Source: Nonomuraea turcica (GTDB lineage Bacteria > Actinomycetota > Actinomycetes > Streptosporangiales > Streptosporangiaceae). Taken from it: a stretch of DNA of 64,000 nt. Position 1 is the stretch's first letter, and every line of letters begins with the position of its first letter. Where the stretch lies: positions 1 through 64,000 of the forward strand of contig NZ_JAUZQF010000011.1 in the NCBI RefSeq assembly GCF_030718205.1, in the 5' to 3' direction. Of the stretch, positions 36,527 through 45,681 are shown one piece after another. Under the pieces are notes generated by a model, which was given only the letters and a program-made list of their open reading frames with translations, did not search any database and had not been told where the DNA came from. A program made the position numbers and the translations under genes.

Positions 36527-37366
36527 TCAATCTGCCATGCGGAAGGCGTCGGCGTGTGCATGCGCCCATTCCTCGAACGTACGCGGCGGCCGTCCGAGCA
36601 CGTCCTGCACCGTCGGGTGCACCTCGGACTCGTCGAGCGTGCCGTCCACGAAGAACTGGAAGAACGCGTCGACGTACTCGACCGGCATGCCCGCCTCCAT
36701 CTCCGCCCGCGCCTCGCTGTTCGTCAGCCCTTCGCACCGCAGGTCCCGGCCGAGCACCCGGCCGAGGACGGCGACCTGGTCGGCGGGCAGCAACGCGCGC
36801 GGGCCGGTCAGCTCGTAGATCCGGTCCTCCTCGCCGTCACTCATCAGCGCATGGGCCGCGACGGCCGCGATGTCGTACGGGTCGACGGCCGCGACCGGCA
36901 CCTCGGCGAACGGCACCCGCACCACGTCGCCGGCCGCGAGCTGCGGCAGCCAGCGCAGCGCGTTCGACATGAACGACCTGGGCCGCAACATGGTCCAGGA
37001 CAAAGCCGACTCCCGCACGGCCCGCTCCGAGAGCGTCATGTAACGGGAGACGGCGTTGCCGAGGTCCTCCAGCGCGGCCGAGCCGCCGCTCAGGAGGACG
37101 ACGTGGCGCACCCCGGCCTTACGTGCCCGGGCGAGCAGGCCAGGCATGTCCGCATAGCCCGACAGGAGGAACAGCCCGTCGACGCCGTCGAGCGCTTCGA
37201 CCAGGCTTTCGGGCCTGTTCAAGTCGCCGGTCACGGGCTCGGCGCCGGGTGGCAGCGCGTGGCCGCGCGGGTCACGGACGAGCGCCCGGACCTGCCGGCC
37301 GGCCGAGGTCAGCGCGCCGACCAGCTCGGAACCCACGTTCCCTGTCGCACCTGCCACCAAGATCAT
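36527..37366 (-). CDS. NmrA-type NAD(P)-binding protein
   Basis: A 279-residue atypical SDR of the NmrA group. Dinucleotide motif VAGATGNVGSELVGAL at the N-terminus (GATGxxG), then VVLLSGGSAA and WTMLRPRSFMSNAL. The catalytic YxxxK is not seen, as in redox-sensing NmrA-like proteins. GGAGG six bases before the ATG supports the start at 37366. It is the upstream gene of a likely pair with the class IV aminotransferase. It could be a quinone or flavin-linked reductase, or a sensor. Confidence 0.87.
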   Translation of the reverse strand: MILVAGATGNVGSELVGALTSAGRQVRALVRDPRGHALPPGAEPVTGDLNRPESLVEALDGVDGLFLLSGYADMPGLLARARKAGVRHVVLLSGGSAALEDLGNAVSRYMTLSERAVRESALSWTMLRPRSFMSNALRWLPQLAAGDVVRVPFAEVPVAAVDPYDIAAVAAHALMSDGEEDRIYELTGPRALLPADQVAVLGRVLGRDLRCEGLTNSEARAEMEAGMPVEYVDAFFQFFVDGTLDESEVHPTVQDVLGRPPRTFEEWAHAHADAFRMAD

Positions 37367-37449
37367 ACGAACCTCCGTGCCGCAACGAACCCGACCGCCA
37401 GGGTAGATCAACGCGGCCGCGATGCGCGATGCCCCGATCCACGGCGCTC

Positions 37450-40188
37450 CTAAGGTTGGGCACTGCCGAAATCGATGCCCGACAGGTCGGCGCGCGAGGA
37501 GACGCCCAGCTTCGGGAACGCCTTGTAGAGGTGGAATCCGACCGTCCGCGGACTCAGGAACAGTTGGGCGCCGATCTGCCGGTTCGTGGCGCCGGTCGCG
37601 GCAAGCCGTACGACCTGCAGTTCCTGAGGAGTGAGTGCGTCGAGCGGGTTCGGCGCGACGCCGAGCTCCGGCAGGTCGGCGCGGGCTCCTGCCGCGGCCA
37701 GCTCCGCACGGGCCCGCTCGGCCCAGGGGACGGCGCTCATCGCCGCGAACCGGCTCATCGCGGAACGCAACTGCACCCCGGCGTCGGAGCGCCGCCGCGC
37801 CCGGCGCAGCCATTCGCCGTACAACAACTCCGTCCTGGCCTGCTCGAACACCCGCCCACCGCGGGCGTGCCAGTCGAGCGCCGCCATGTACTGCGCCTCG
37901 GCCTCCTCGCGAGGGGCGAGCAGCGCGCGGCACCGGTACGCGACCGCGGTCGCCCACGGCCGGCCGCTGGCCGCCGCCCAGGCGTCGAACCGGGTGAACG
38001 CCTGGGCCGCCCGCTCCGGGACGCCCAGGCGGGCGCAGGCCTCGACATGGTCCGGTAGGGCGAAGGTGACGATCACGGTGTGGCCCAGCGGGCCTGCCAG
38101 CACCCGCGCCATCCGCTCGGCCACCGCCTCGTATCGGGCTCGTACGAGGTCGAGCAGGGTCAGCGCGCAGCCACCCCAGCCCGATCCGTTGCGTTCCTGG
38201 GCGGCGCCTTCGGCCTGCTGGGCGAGCCGCAGGCACCGGTCGTCCTCGCCTTGGATCGCGGCGAGCCGCGCGAGGATGCCATGCAGGTGCCGTAGCCGTC
38301 CCGCCTGCCCGGTGTCGTGCGCGATCTGCCACGCCTCGGCGCCTGATTCGGCCGCCTCGGCATGCCGTCCGCGCAGGATCCGCGCCTGCGTGAGGAGCTG
38401 CAGAGCGTGCGGCAGTGCACCGATCAGGCCCTGTTCCCGGCAGGTGCCGACGCGCGCGGCGGCCAGCTCACAGGCCGCGTCGTCGTCGCCGGTCATCAGC
38501 GCGCTGAACACCGCGTACGTACCGACGACCTGGTCGGTGACGCGGCCCGATGGAATGGCGGCGCGCAGGAGCGGTAGTCCCGCGGCCGGATCTCCGGCGG
38601 CCACCCGTTCCATGCCACGCACTGCCGCGGCCACGGGCGCGAGGCGGGGGTCGATGCCCGGCCGGAGGGATTCCAGCAGCTCCGCGGTCTGCCGCAGGGC
38701 GTCGTGGTCGCCGGCGAACCAGGCGTCGCCCGCGGCGGTCGCGAGCAGGGACGCCGCCTCGTCCGGCGCAGTACGGGCGATGCCGGAGGCGGCCTCGATC
38801 AGCGTGGACGCGGCCGGAGCGCCATGTTCGGCGTCGACCGCGGCCCGTACGGCGGCCAGCCGCGCCAGCACCGCGGCATCGCCGGTCAGCCGCCGCCCGC
38901 GATCGGCCGCGGCGCCCGCCCGGGCGAGCTGGCCGGCCCCGAGGGCCGCCTCGGCGGCGGCCATCAGCCGGCGCGCCCGTTGCCGCGGATCGACGGTGAG
39001 CTGCGCCGCGCGCTCGTACGCGGTGGCGGCCGAGGCATGGCTGCCGCGCCGCCTGGCGCGCTCCCCGGCGGTCGCCAGCACGGCTGAGATCTCCTCATCG
39101 GGTCCGACCGCGGCCGCGGACAGATGCCAGGCCCGGCGGTCGGCGTGCTCGTGACCGTCGAGCGCGCCGGCCAGCGCACGATGCGTGGCCACCCGCCGAG
39201 CGACGGGCGCCTCGTGGTACGCGGCCGCCTTGACCAGGGGGTGGCGGAACCGCAGCCGGCCCTCGGAGACCTGCACCAGCTGAGCGCGTTCACCCGGCTC
39301 CAGGTCAGGCAGCCCGATGCCGAAGCCCTCCGCCGCCTTCAAGACGAGCTCCAGGCTGCCGGAGTCCTCGGCTGCGGCGATCAGGAGCAGGAGCTGGGCG
39401 GGCTCGGGCAACCGGCGGATCGCGGCGCGAAAGGACTGCTCGAGCCGCCCGGCCAGGGGAAGCCGCGGCGGTTCCAGAGGCAGCGGGCTGAGCTGCCCCG
39501 CGCGCTGCGCAGGCGTGAGCGACCCGGCGAACTCCAGGAGTGCCAGGGGATTCCCCTCTGCCTCTTCGATCAGGCGGTCCCGGACCTCCGGCACCAGATC
39601 GGCCGCCGCGTCGGCGAGCAGCGTCTCGCAGTCCTCCCGTTCCAGCCCGGCGAGCTCCAGCTCGGGGATGCCGGGAACGGAGGACTCCCGAGCGGCCAAG
39701 ATCATGGCAATCCGCTCGGCCCCCAGCCTGCGCGCCGCGAACGCCAGCGCGTCCACCGACGCACGGTCCACCCACTGCGCGTCGTCGACGAGACACAGCA
39801 GCGGACGGTCGGCGGCGAGGTCGGCGAGCAGGGTCAGGACGGCGAGACCGACCAGGAAACGATCCGGCCCGCCACCCTCGCCCTCACCCTCACCTTCGCC
39901 GAACGCACCGCGCAGTGCTTCCCTTTGCGCCGCGGGAAGTGCCGGGACGAGGTGCCGCACCGGTCTCAGGAGCAGATGCAGGGCTGCGAAGGGCAGCTCC
40001 GCCTCGGCCTCGACGCCGGTGATCCGCAGCACCAGCAGATCGTCTCCGGCCGTACGCGCGGCCTCCTCCAGCAGCGCCGATTTGCCGATGCCCGCCTCTC
40101 CACGCACGACAACGGCACCGCCCCGGCCGCTGCCGGCCTCAGCGATCATCCTCTGCAGAAAGGCGATCTCCGCATTCCGGCCGATCAT
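37450..40188 (-). CDS. LAL-type LuxR regulator with AAA ATPase domain
   Basis: A 912-residue large ATP-binding LuxR regulator. Walker A GEAGIGKS (residues 30-37) and Walker B LLCLVDDAQWVD (near 127) make the ATPase; a long helical, TPR-like middle follows; the C-terminal HTH (about 850-905) reads LTPQELQVVRLAATGATNRQ and FLSPRTVGFHLYKAFPKLGV. A short GEGEGEGGG run near residue 97 comes from a six-base repeat around 39880-39900. LAL proteins control sugar use or secondary metabolism; targets here are unknown. Divergent from trmO. Confidence 0.9.
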   Translation of the reverse strand: MIGRNAEIAFLQRMIAEAGSGRGGAVVVRGEAGIGKSALLEEAARTAGDDLLVLRITGVEAEAELPFAALHLLLRPVRHLVPALPAAQREALRGAFGEGEGEGEGGGPDRFLVGLAVLTLLADLAADRPLLCLVDDAQWVDRASVDALAFAARRLGAERIAMILAARESSVPGIPELELAGLEREDCETLLADAAADLVPEVRDRLIEEAEGNPLALLEFAGSLTPAQRAGQLSPLPLEPPRLPLAGRLEQSFRAAIRRLPEPAQLLLLIAAAEDSGSLELVLKAAEGFGIGLPDLEPGERAQLVQVSEGRLRFRHPLVKAAAYHEAPVARRVATHRALAGALDGHEHADRRAWHLSAAAVGPDEEISAVLATAGERARRRGSHASAATAYERAAQLTVDPRQRARRLMAAAEAALGAGQLARAGAAADRGRRLTGDAAVLARLAAVRAAVDAEHGAPAASTLIEAASGIARTAPDEAASLLATAAGDAWFAGDHDALRQTAELLESLRPGIDPRLAPVAAAVRGMERVAAGDPAAGLPLLRAAIPSGRVTDQVVGTYAVFSALMTGDDDAACELAAARVGTCREQGLIGALPHALQLLTQARILRGRHAEAAESGAEAWQIAHDTGQAGRLRHLHGILARLAAIQGEDDRCLRLAQQAEGAAQERNGSGWGGCALTLLDLVRARYEAVAERMARVLAGPLGHTVIVTFALPDHVEACARLGVPERAAQAFTRFDAWAAASGRPWATAVAYRCRALLAPREEAEAQYMAALDWHARGGRVFEQARTELLYGEWLRRARRRSDAGVQLRSAMSRFAAMSAVPWAERARAELAAAGARADLPELGVAPNPLDALTPQELQVVRLAATGATNRQIGAQLFLSPRTVGFHLYKAFPKLGVSSRADLSGIDFGSAQP

Positions 40189-40286
40189 GATGCCCTGACC
40201 TTACCTAACCGGCTCCGCAGGTCTGCGTGCGACTTCAGTCATCGTGACCTATTCGGCAGCGGCCCCCCTCTCGTACGGTCGGTCGT

Positions 40287-40751
40287 ATGGAGATCGTGGA
40301 AACACAGCCGGTGGGAACCGTCGTCGGCGGGCGGAGCGAGGCGTTCGACGACGACTGGAACACCGTCGAGGCGTTGATCCGGCTCGACGAGACCCGCTTC
40401 AAGCCTGACGCCCTCGCCGGGCTGGACGCGTTCTCGCACCTGGAGGTGGTGTTCCTCTTTCACCTCGTGGAGCCGGCTTCGGTGCACACCTCGGCCCGGC
40501 GCCCCAGGGGCAATCCGGAGTGGCCTCGGGTGGGCATTTTTGCGCAGCGAGCCAAGAACCGCCCGAACAGGCTGGGCGTCTCCCGCTGCCAGTTGCTCAC
40601 CGTCGACGGCCTCGACGTGCGCGTACGCGGCCTGGACGCCATCGACGGCAGCCCGGTCCTCGACCTCAAGCCGTACATGGCCGAGTTCGGTCCGCAGGGC
40701 GAGGTCGTGCAGCCGGATTGGGCGACCGAGTTGATGCGCAACTACTACTGA
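40287..40751 (+). CDS. trmO: tRNA-Thr methyltransferase TrmO-like
   Basis: A 154-residue protein of the TsaA/TrmO family, which uses SAM to methylate the t6A37 base of threonine tRNA to m6t6A. Family motifs are HLEVVFLFHLV, VGIFAQRAKNRPNRLGVS and IDGSPVLDLKPYM. Length is close to the single-domain form. The flavin monooxygenase gene starts 15 bases downstream, so the two are probably co-transcribed although their functions look unrelated. Confidence 0.87.
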   Translation: MEIVETQPVGTVVGGRSEAFDDDWNTVEALIRLDETRFKPDALAGLDAFSHLEVVFLFHLVEPASVHTSARRPRGNPEWPRVGIFAQRAKNRPNRLGVSRCQLLTVDGLDVRVRGLDAIDGSPVLDLKPYMAEFGPQGEVVQPDWATELMRNYY

Positions 40752-40766
40752 GACAAGGGGCCCCAT

Positions 40767-42260
40767 ATGTTCGCCGAACACACCACCGATGTGCTGGTCG
40801 TGGGCGCAGGCCCGACCGGGCTGCTGCTCGCCGGCGACCTCGCCGAAGCAGGCCTGTCCGTCACCCTCCTCGAGGCCCGCCCCCACAAGATCAGCAACCT
40901 GTCCCGGGCCTTGGTCGTCCACGCCCGTGTGCTGGAGCAGTTCGACGCCCGCGGGATCGCGGACGAGGTCGTCAAGCTCGGGCACCCCATCAACCGGCTG
41001 CAGCTGTTCGAGCGGGGTCAGCTCGACCCCTCCCGTCTCCCCAGCCGCTACCCGTTCGTCCTGTTCATCCCGCAGTACGAGGTCGAGCGCGTGCTGGAAC
41101 GGCGAGCCCGCGCGGCCGGCGTCACCTTCGTCTACGACACCAAGGTCGTCGGTTTGGAGCAGGACCCTAACGGTGTCACGGCCCGCGCGGTCCCCGGCAA
41201 GGACGCGGATCCGAACGGCCCGTCCACCACCTACCACGCCTCCTACCTCGTCGGGACGGACGGCGTGCACAGCTCCATCCGGCAGGCGATCGGCCTGCCC
41301 TTCCCCGGCAAGTCCATTCTGAGCTCGCTGATCCTGGCCGACCTCAAGCTCGCGCAGGCGCCGGATCGGCCGTTCACGGTGAACGCCGTCCCCGACGGGT
41401 TCGCGTTGCTCACCGAAATGGGCGACGGCTTCCACCGGCTCACCGGATGGAACCGGCACCACCAGCTGCCCGACGACGCGCCACTGGACGTCGAAGAGAT
41501 CAAGGAACTGCTGAGGCTCAACTTCGGCACCGACTACCGCGTCACCGAAGTCCGCTGGAAGTCTCGCTTCCACAGCGACGAACGGCAGGCGCCCGCCTAC
41601 CGCGTCGGCCGGGTCTTCCTGGCCGGCGACGCCGCGCACGTGCATTCCCCGGCAGGCGCCATGGGCATGAACACCGGCCTGCAAGACGCCGCCAACCTCA
41701 GCTGGAAACTCGTGGCCGTACTCCGCGACGGGGCCGATGACCACCTCCTGGACACCTTCCAAACCGAACGGCACGCCGTCGGCAAGATCGTGCTACGGAT
41801 GAGCGGAATGCTGGTACGCGCAGCACTGCTGCACGGGTACGCCGCCCGGCTGCTCCGCGCCACCGCCGGAACCATCCTCAGCAACGTCCGCCCACTCGCC
41901 GACAAAGCAGCCTCCATGATCTCCGGCATCGGCATCGCCTACAAAGCCCCGCGCGGCGCGCACAAGCTCACCGGACGACGCGCTCCCGACCTGCAGCTGG
42001 CGGAAGGACGGCTGAACGAGCTGCAGCGCGGCGGCAGGTTCGTGCTGATCACTCCCGCCGGGCAGCACGCGGACGCGCCCGTTCCCGACCAGGTCGTACG
42101 CGCCCACTGGACCGGCGACCGCCGCACCACAGCCCTCGTCCGCCCCGACGGCTACTTCTGCTGGGCAACAGACAAGCCGAACGCCGAGGCCGCGCTCCAA
42201 GCGGCACTGACCACCTGGGCGGGCCCTCCCCCCAGCCTGCGTGAATCCCGCCGGCGGTAG
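40767..42260 (+). CDS. FAD-dependent aromatic-type monooxygenase
   Basis: A 497-residue class A flavoprotein hydroxylase. FAD motifs: GAGPTG (near residue 13), the DG motif in LVGTDGVHSSIRQAIG (near 157), and GDAAHVHSPAGAMGMN (near 288). A C-terminal thioredoxin-like domain ends with ALVRPDGYFCWATD, as in polyketide hydroxylases and rifampicin-type monooxygenases. It hydroxylates an aromatic compound, either a catabolic substrate or an antibiotic. No aromatic pathway genes flank it; co-transcription with trmO is likely. Confidence 0.88.
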   Translation: MFAEHTTDVLVVGAGPTGLLLAGDLAEAGLSVTLLEARPHKISNLSRALVVHARVLEQFDARGIADEVVKLGHPINRLQLFERGQLDPSRLPSRYPFVLFIPQYEVERVLERRARAAGVTFVYDTKVVGLEQDPNGVTARAVPGKDADPNGPSTTYHASYLVGTDGVHSSIRQAIGLPFPGKSILSSLILADLKLAQAPDRPFTVNAVPDGFALLTEMGDGFHRLTGWNRHHQLPDDAPLDVEEIKELLRLNFGTDYRVTEVRWKSRFHSDERQAPAYRVGRVFLAGDAAHVHSPAGAMGMNTGLQDAANLSWKLVAVLRDGADDHLLDTFQTERHAVGKIVLRMSGMLVRAALLHGYAARLLRATAGTILSNVRPLADKAASMISGIGIAYKAPRGAHKLTGRRAPDLQLAEGRLNELQRGGRFVLITPAGQHADAPVPDQVVRAHWTGDRRTTALVRPDGYFCWATDKPNAEAALQAALTTWAGPPPSLRESRRR

Positions 42261-42374
42261 CGATGACCCGCCGACCCTGTGGTTGACCACAGCCCGCTTG
42301 CTCAGGAAAGCGCCAGCAAGATCGACGGCGTACCTCATGGGCCGGCCAGGCGCGGATTCGTAGCGTTACCCGAC

Positions 42375-43478
42375 GTGAGAAGCAAAATCCTGATCGCCGG
42401 TCTCCTCGCGGCGATGCTGGCCCATACCCCTCTGCCCGCGTCGGCGACGCCCCCGGACAAACGGGAGGAGACGGCCAAGGCCCTGATCGCCAAGCTGGTC
42501 AAGGAGGACAAGGCGACAGCCGCCATCATTCGAGTGGACAGGGCCGTCGGCGGCTGGACACACAGCGCCGGCGTCCGCGACCTCGCCTCCGGCGCCCCCG
42601 CCTCGCCGAACGGCCATTTCCGCATCGGCAGCGTCACCAAGCTGCTGGTGGCCACGGTGCTGCTGCAGCTCGTGGACGAAAAGCGGCTCGCACTCACGGA
42701 CCCGATCGAGCGTCACCTCCCCGGCGTCGTTCCCCAGGGCACGAAAATCTCCGTGCGACAGATCCTCAACCACACCAGCGGCCTGTACGACTACATGCAC
42801 GAGCCCGGATACTCCACCAACCGCTGGCGGGGAACGGCCCGCTTCCGCCACTACGACCCCCACGACCTGCTCAAGGTGGCGTTCGCCGACCCCGCCAAGT
42901 CCACCACTCCCGGCGCGGCGTGGTCGTACTCCAACACCAACTACGTCGTCGCCGGCCTTCTGGTCGAAAAGCTGACCGGGCGCCCGTACGGACAGGAGAT
43001 CAAGCGCCGGATCCTGCGCCCGTACGGCCTGACGCAGACGATGATCCCCGGCGACAAGCCCGGCCTGCCCACCCCGCACGCGCGCGGCTACGAGGCCTTC
43101 CCCGACGGCGACCTGGTGGACGCCACCCGCATGAACCCCTCACTCGACTGGGCGGCGGGTGAGATGGTCTCGACCGGCCGCGACCTCAACCGTTTCCTGG
43201 CCGCGCTGGCCGGCGGGCGAATCTTGAGCAGCTCCTCGCTTGCCGCCATGCGCACGGTCCAGGCGACCGATGCGGGCTTCGGCTACGGGCTCGGCCTTCA
43301 GGAATACCCGCTGCCCTGCGGCGCGAAGGCATGGGGGCACAGTGGCGAGCTGATCGGCTACCTGACGTTCGCCTTCACCTCCGACGACGGCACGAGGATG
43401 ACGTTGTCCGTGAACCCGTCCAGGAAGCCTGTCACCACGAGCGAGATAGTCGCGATAGCGACGACGGCATTCTGCTGA
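42375..43478 (+). CDS. Secreted serine hydrolase (DD-carboxypeptidase/beta-lactamase family)
   Basis: A 367-residue exported serine hydrolase. Sec signal peptide at residues 1-24 (ILIAGLLAAMLAHTPLPASA). Catalytic S86-V-T-K89, second motif YSN in AWSYSNTNY, third motif HSG in AWGHSGELIGYL. It resembles Streptomyces R61-type D-Ala-D-Ala carboxypeptidases. GTG at 42375 is chosen because it begins the signal peptide. It stands alone, convergent with the RidA gene. Confidence 0.88.
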   Translation: MRSKILIAGLLAAMLAHTPLPASATPPDKREETAKALIAKLVKEDKATAAIIRVDRAVGGWTHSAGVRDLASGAPASPNGHFRIGSVTKLLVATVLLQLVDEKRLALTDPIERHLPGVVPQGTKISVRQILNHTSGLYDYMHEPGYSTNRWRGTARFRHYDPHDLLKVAFADPAKSTTPGAAWSYSNTNYVVAGLLVEKLTGRPYGQEIKRRILRPYGLTQTMIPGDKPGLPTPHARGYEAFPDGDLVDATRMNPSLDWAAGEMVSTGRDLNRFLAALAGGRILSSSSLAAMRTVQATDAGFGYGLGLQEYPLPCGAKAWGHSGELIGYLTFAFTSDDGTRMTLSVNPSRKPVTTSEIVAIATTAFC

Positions 43479-43514
43479 GTGCGACGCCGGCGTGCACGCG
43501 TGAGATCGGCATCT

Positions 43515-43916
43515 CTAGCCTGCGGCTATCACTTCGATTTCGACCATCCAGTCGCTGACGAGAGTCTCGGCCACGATCGCCGTGGTCGGGACAGGCCTGC
43601 CTCCCAAGGCCGCTACGCGAGCCTTCGCGTTCGCCTCGGCGTAGGCGGCATCTCGCAGGTAACTCGTGAGCCTCACAATGTTGTCGACCGTCATACCCGC
43701 GGAGGCAAGAATCGTACGGAGGTTCGCCCAGATGAGTTCGAGCTGCTCATCAAGGGTTGCCGCGGGATTCCCCTCGGGGTCCAGGCCCATCGTCCCAGCG
43801 ACGAACAGCAACCGTCCGGCGCCACGGACCTCGAGCGCGTGCACGTAGTCATCGGTGGCGGCGTAGATGCCTTCTTTCGGACTGTGAGTGACCGTTTCCA
43901 TGGGGCTGCGGATCAT
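43515..43916 (-). CDS. RidA family protein
   Basis: A 133-residue RidA/YjgF-type protein; members deaminate reactive enamine/imine intermediates of amino acid metabolism. The core runs LLFVAGTMGLDPEGNPAAT, then LRTILASAGMTVDNIVRLTS and the final WMVEIEVIAAG. Several in-frame ATGs crowd the start; 43916 is chosen because GGGGGAG stands ten bases upstream, but 43901 or 43925 are possible. The C-terminal Arg that binds the substrate in active members lies in TSYLRDA. Confidence 0.83.
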   Translation of the reverse strand: MIRSPMETVTHSPKEGIYAATDDYVHALEVRGAGRLLFVAGTMGLDPEGNPAATLDEQLELIWANLRTILASAGMTVDNIVRLTSYLRDAAYAEANAKARVAALGGRPVPTTAIVAETLVSDWMVEIEVIAAG

Positions 43917-44171
43917 GGAGCTCATACTCCCCCGGCGGATGGAGCCCTCCAAGAGCCAATCCAGCCCGATTGGTCCTCATCCGAAACCGACCTCACGGGT
44001 GCTGGGCCAGCCCGACGTGCTGGTTGCCGAATCAACCGCGCGCCGTCGAAGGCGCGGAGCGGCCCAGAGCATGACTCTAGGGAGCGGCGGTATAGAGCGG
44101 GTATGTTTGACGCTCCTCACCGCGGCAATCAGGTGGTCCTTTCGCCCGTTGATGGAAAGATCTCTGCGGTG

Positions 44172-45077
44172 ATGACTTCCGCCGCCATGAACTCGACCTT
44201 CCCGGACTTCCGCAAGGTCCTCGCTGCGGCATTGCTTGCCCTCCCCGTCACCAGCCTCGCGACCGCGGATGCCTCGGCGTCGACCCCCGCGAATGTCTCA
44301 GCAGCCGCGGGGGGTAAATTCGCCGCCATTCTTCGGTTCGGCTATGAGGACGGGTCGAGGTCCTCCGGCAACCCGGAACTGGGATTCAATGAATGTTGCA
44401 GCCGTCCCTCGATCCAGGTCGATGATCTGCCGAGGACCGGGAAGTACGCGGTCCGCTCCTATCTGAAGTACGGCGATCACATGGTTGCCGGCGGCACCAG
44501 GGCGGAAAGCCACACGATGGACATTGATGCCAGCCATTTCAGATCTGGCGACACCGTCTACTATGGGTTCAGCATCTATCTGGCGAGCACCTGGCAGCGC
44601 GATTCAAGAGAAGACATCGTGTTCCAGTGGAAACCCTGGCGCGACAAGTGCGAATCCGACAAGTTTCCCAGCGCGTTCCTCAGCGTGCAGCCCACAGGAA
44701 AGTGGCGGTTGCGCGTCAACTCCGACAACACGGCCTGCTCCACGCCGGATTCCGTCCGCAAGACCAGCTTCGACCTCGCCGATGTGAAACCGGGGCAGTG
44801 GCACGACTTCGTCTTCAGGTACGAATGGAGCTACGGCAGCCAAGGCCAAATCGACGCCTGGTATCAGACCCACAAGAATCCTGGGTGGCACAAGGTCTTG
44901 AGCACCACCGGCCCCAACACGTTCAACGACGACGAGTCCACCAGCGGCTACCTGAAATGGGGCCTCTACAAGCCTGCGTGGAACAACGGACCGACCGACG
45001 TCGACAGCCGTACGATCTTCCACGACAACATCGCCGTGGGCAAATCCTTCAACGAGGTCAACCCGGCGGTCAACTAG
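44172..45077 (+). CDS. Secreted polysaccharide-lyase-like protein
   Basis: A 301-residue exported protein of the heparin-lyase-I-like polysaccharide lyase fold. A signal peptide spans about residues 1-36 (KVLAAALLALPVTSLATADASA). Characteristic segments are GTRAESHTMDIDASHFRSGD, VYYGFSIYLASTWQ and DIVFQWKPW. The family cleaves uronic-acid-containing polysaccharides. The start is uncertain: ATGs at 44103, 44172 and 44187 are in frame, and 44172 gives a signal peptide of normal length. It stands alone. Confidence 0.78.
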   Translation: MTSAAMNSTFPDFRKVLAAALLALPVTSLATADASASTPANVSAAAGGKFAAILRFGYEDGSRSSGNPELGFNECCSRPSIQVDDLPRTGKYAVRSYLKYGDHMVAGGTRAESHTMDIDASHFRSGDTVYYGFSIYLASTWQRDSREDIVFQWKPWRDKCESDKFPSAFLSVQPTGKWRLRVNSDNTACSTPDSVRKTSFDLADVKPGQWHDFVFRYEWSYGSQGQIDAWYQTHKNPGWHKVLSTTGPNTFNDDESTSGYLKWGLYKPAWNNGPTDVDSRTIFHDNIAVGKSFNEVNPAVN

Positions 45078-45204
45078 GCTGCGGCCAGGCCGTCTGGATC
45101 GCCCCCTCGCCCCGGTTGCGTTCGACGCCCGCTCCACCGGCGATTCCGCGGCAACGCACCCACGACGGATCACTCATGTTCACCGTGGACATGGATTGAG
45201 TCAC

Positions 45205-45609
45205 TTATCGGTTTGGCCGGTCGAGGACCCGTTCGACCAGTGCCGTGTCGCAGTGCTCGACCACTTCGGTGATTTGCCCGTCGACGACTCGAAAGATGTA
45301 GCAGTAAGTCTGGTGGTACGGCTCCCCGCGCTTGGTGGTGGCATATCCGCGGGCTTGGACCACGACACGGTCGCCTTCGGCGAGAATGAGGTCCGCCTCG
45401 CTGCGATAATCGGTGAGCTGCGCCATGAGCGGTCGCAGCAACCCGTTCAGTGCCACCTGCCTCGGTCCCCAGCTTCCCGACCATGACCAGCGCCCCGGAA
45501 ACACCCACCGAAAATCATCGGCCATCACCTCGCTCATCGCTCGCGTGTTTCCCTGAGCCATCTGGTCGAAGACGTCCTGAAGAAGCCTCTTGTTCTCTGC
45601 GGCACCCAT
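45205..45609 (-). CDS. NTF2/SnoaL-like protein
   Basis: A 134-residue SnoaL-like protein: cone-shaped fold indicated by ENKRLLQDVFDQMAQGN, ADDFRWVFPG and YCYIFRVVDGQITEVVEHCD. Members are small isomerases or hydrolases, or of unknown role. ATG at 45609 is chosen; an in-frame ATG at 45639 falls inside the putative LysR operator. Divergent from the LysR gene and probably its target. Confidence 0.83.
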   Translation of the reverse strand: MGAAENKRLLQDVFDQMAQGNTRAMSEVMADDFRWVFPGRWSWSGSWGPRQVALNGLLRPLMAQLTDYRSEADLILAEGDRVVVQARGYATTKRGEPYHQTYCYIFRVVDGQITEVVEHCDTALVERVLDRPNR

Positions 45610-45636
45610 GCGAATGAGGCTAACCAGGACACCAGT

Positions 45637-45662
45637 CATGCGACAAACGAGAGTCTCGCATG
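45637..45662. promoter_or_regulatory. Inverted repeat between SnoaL-like and lysR genes
   Basis: Perfect CATGCGA-N12-TCGCATG (45637-45643 and 45656-45662), ending 19 bases before the lysR start. Position between a LysR gene and its divergent neighbour makes it the likely LysR binding site. Confidence 0.7.
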
Positions 45663-45681
45663 TCTGATATGAATATTCCGC

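Noticed and set aside
39870..39905. Six-base repeat coding for GEGEGEGGG in the LAL regulator
   Set aside because: A short in-frame low-complexity run inside a good gene; no sign of a separate element.
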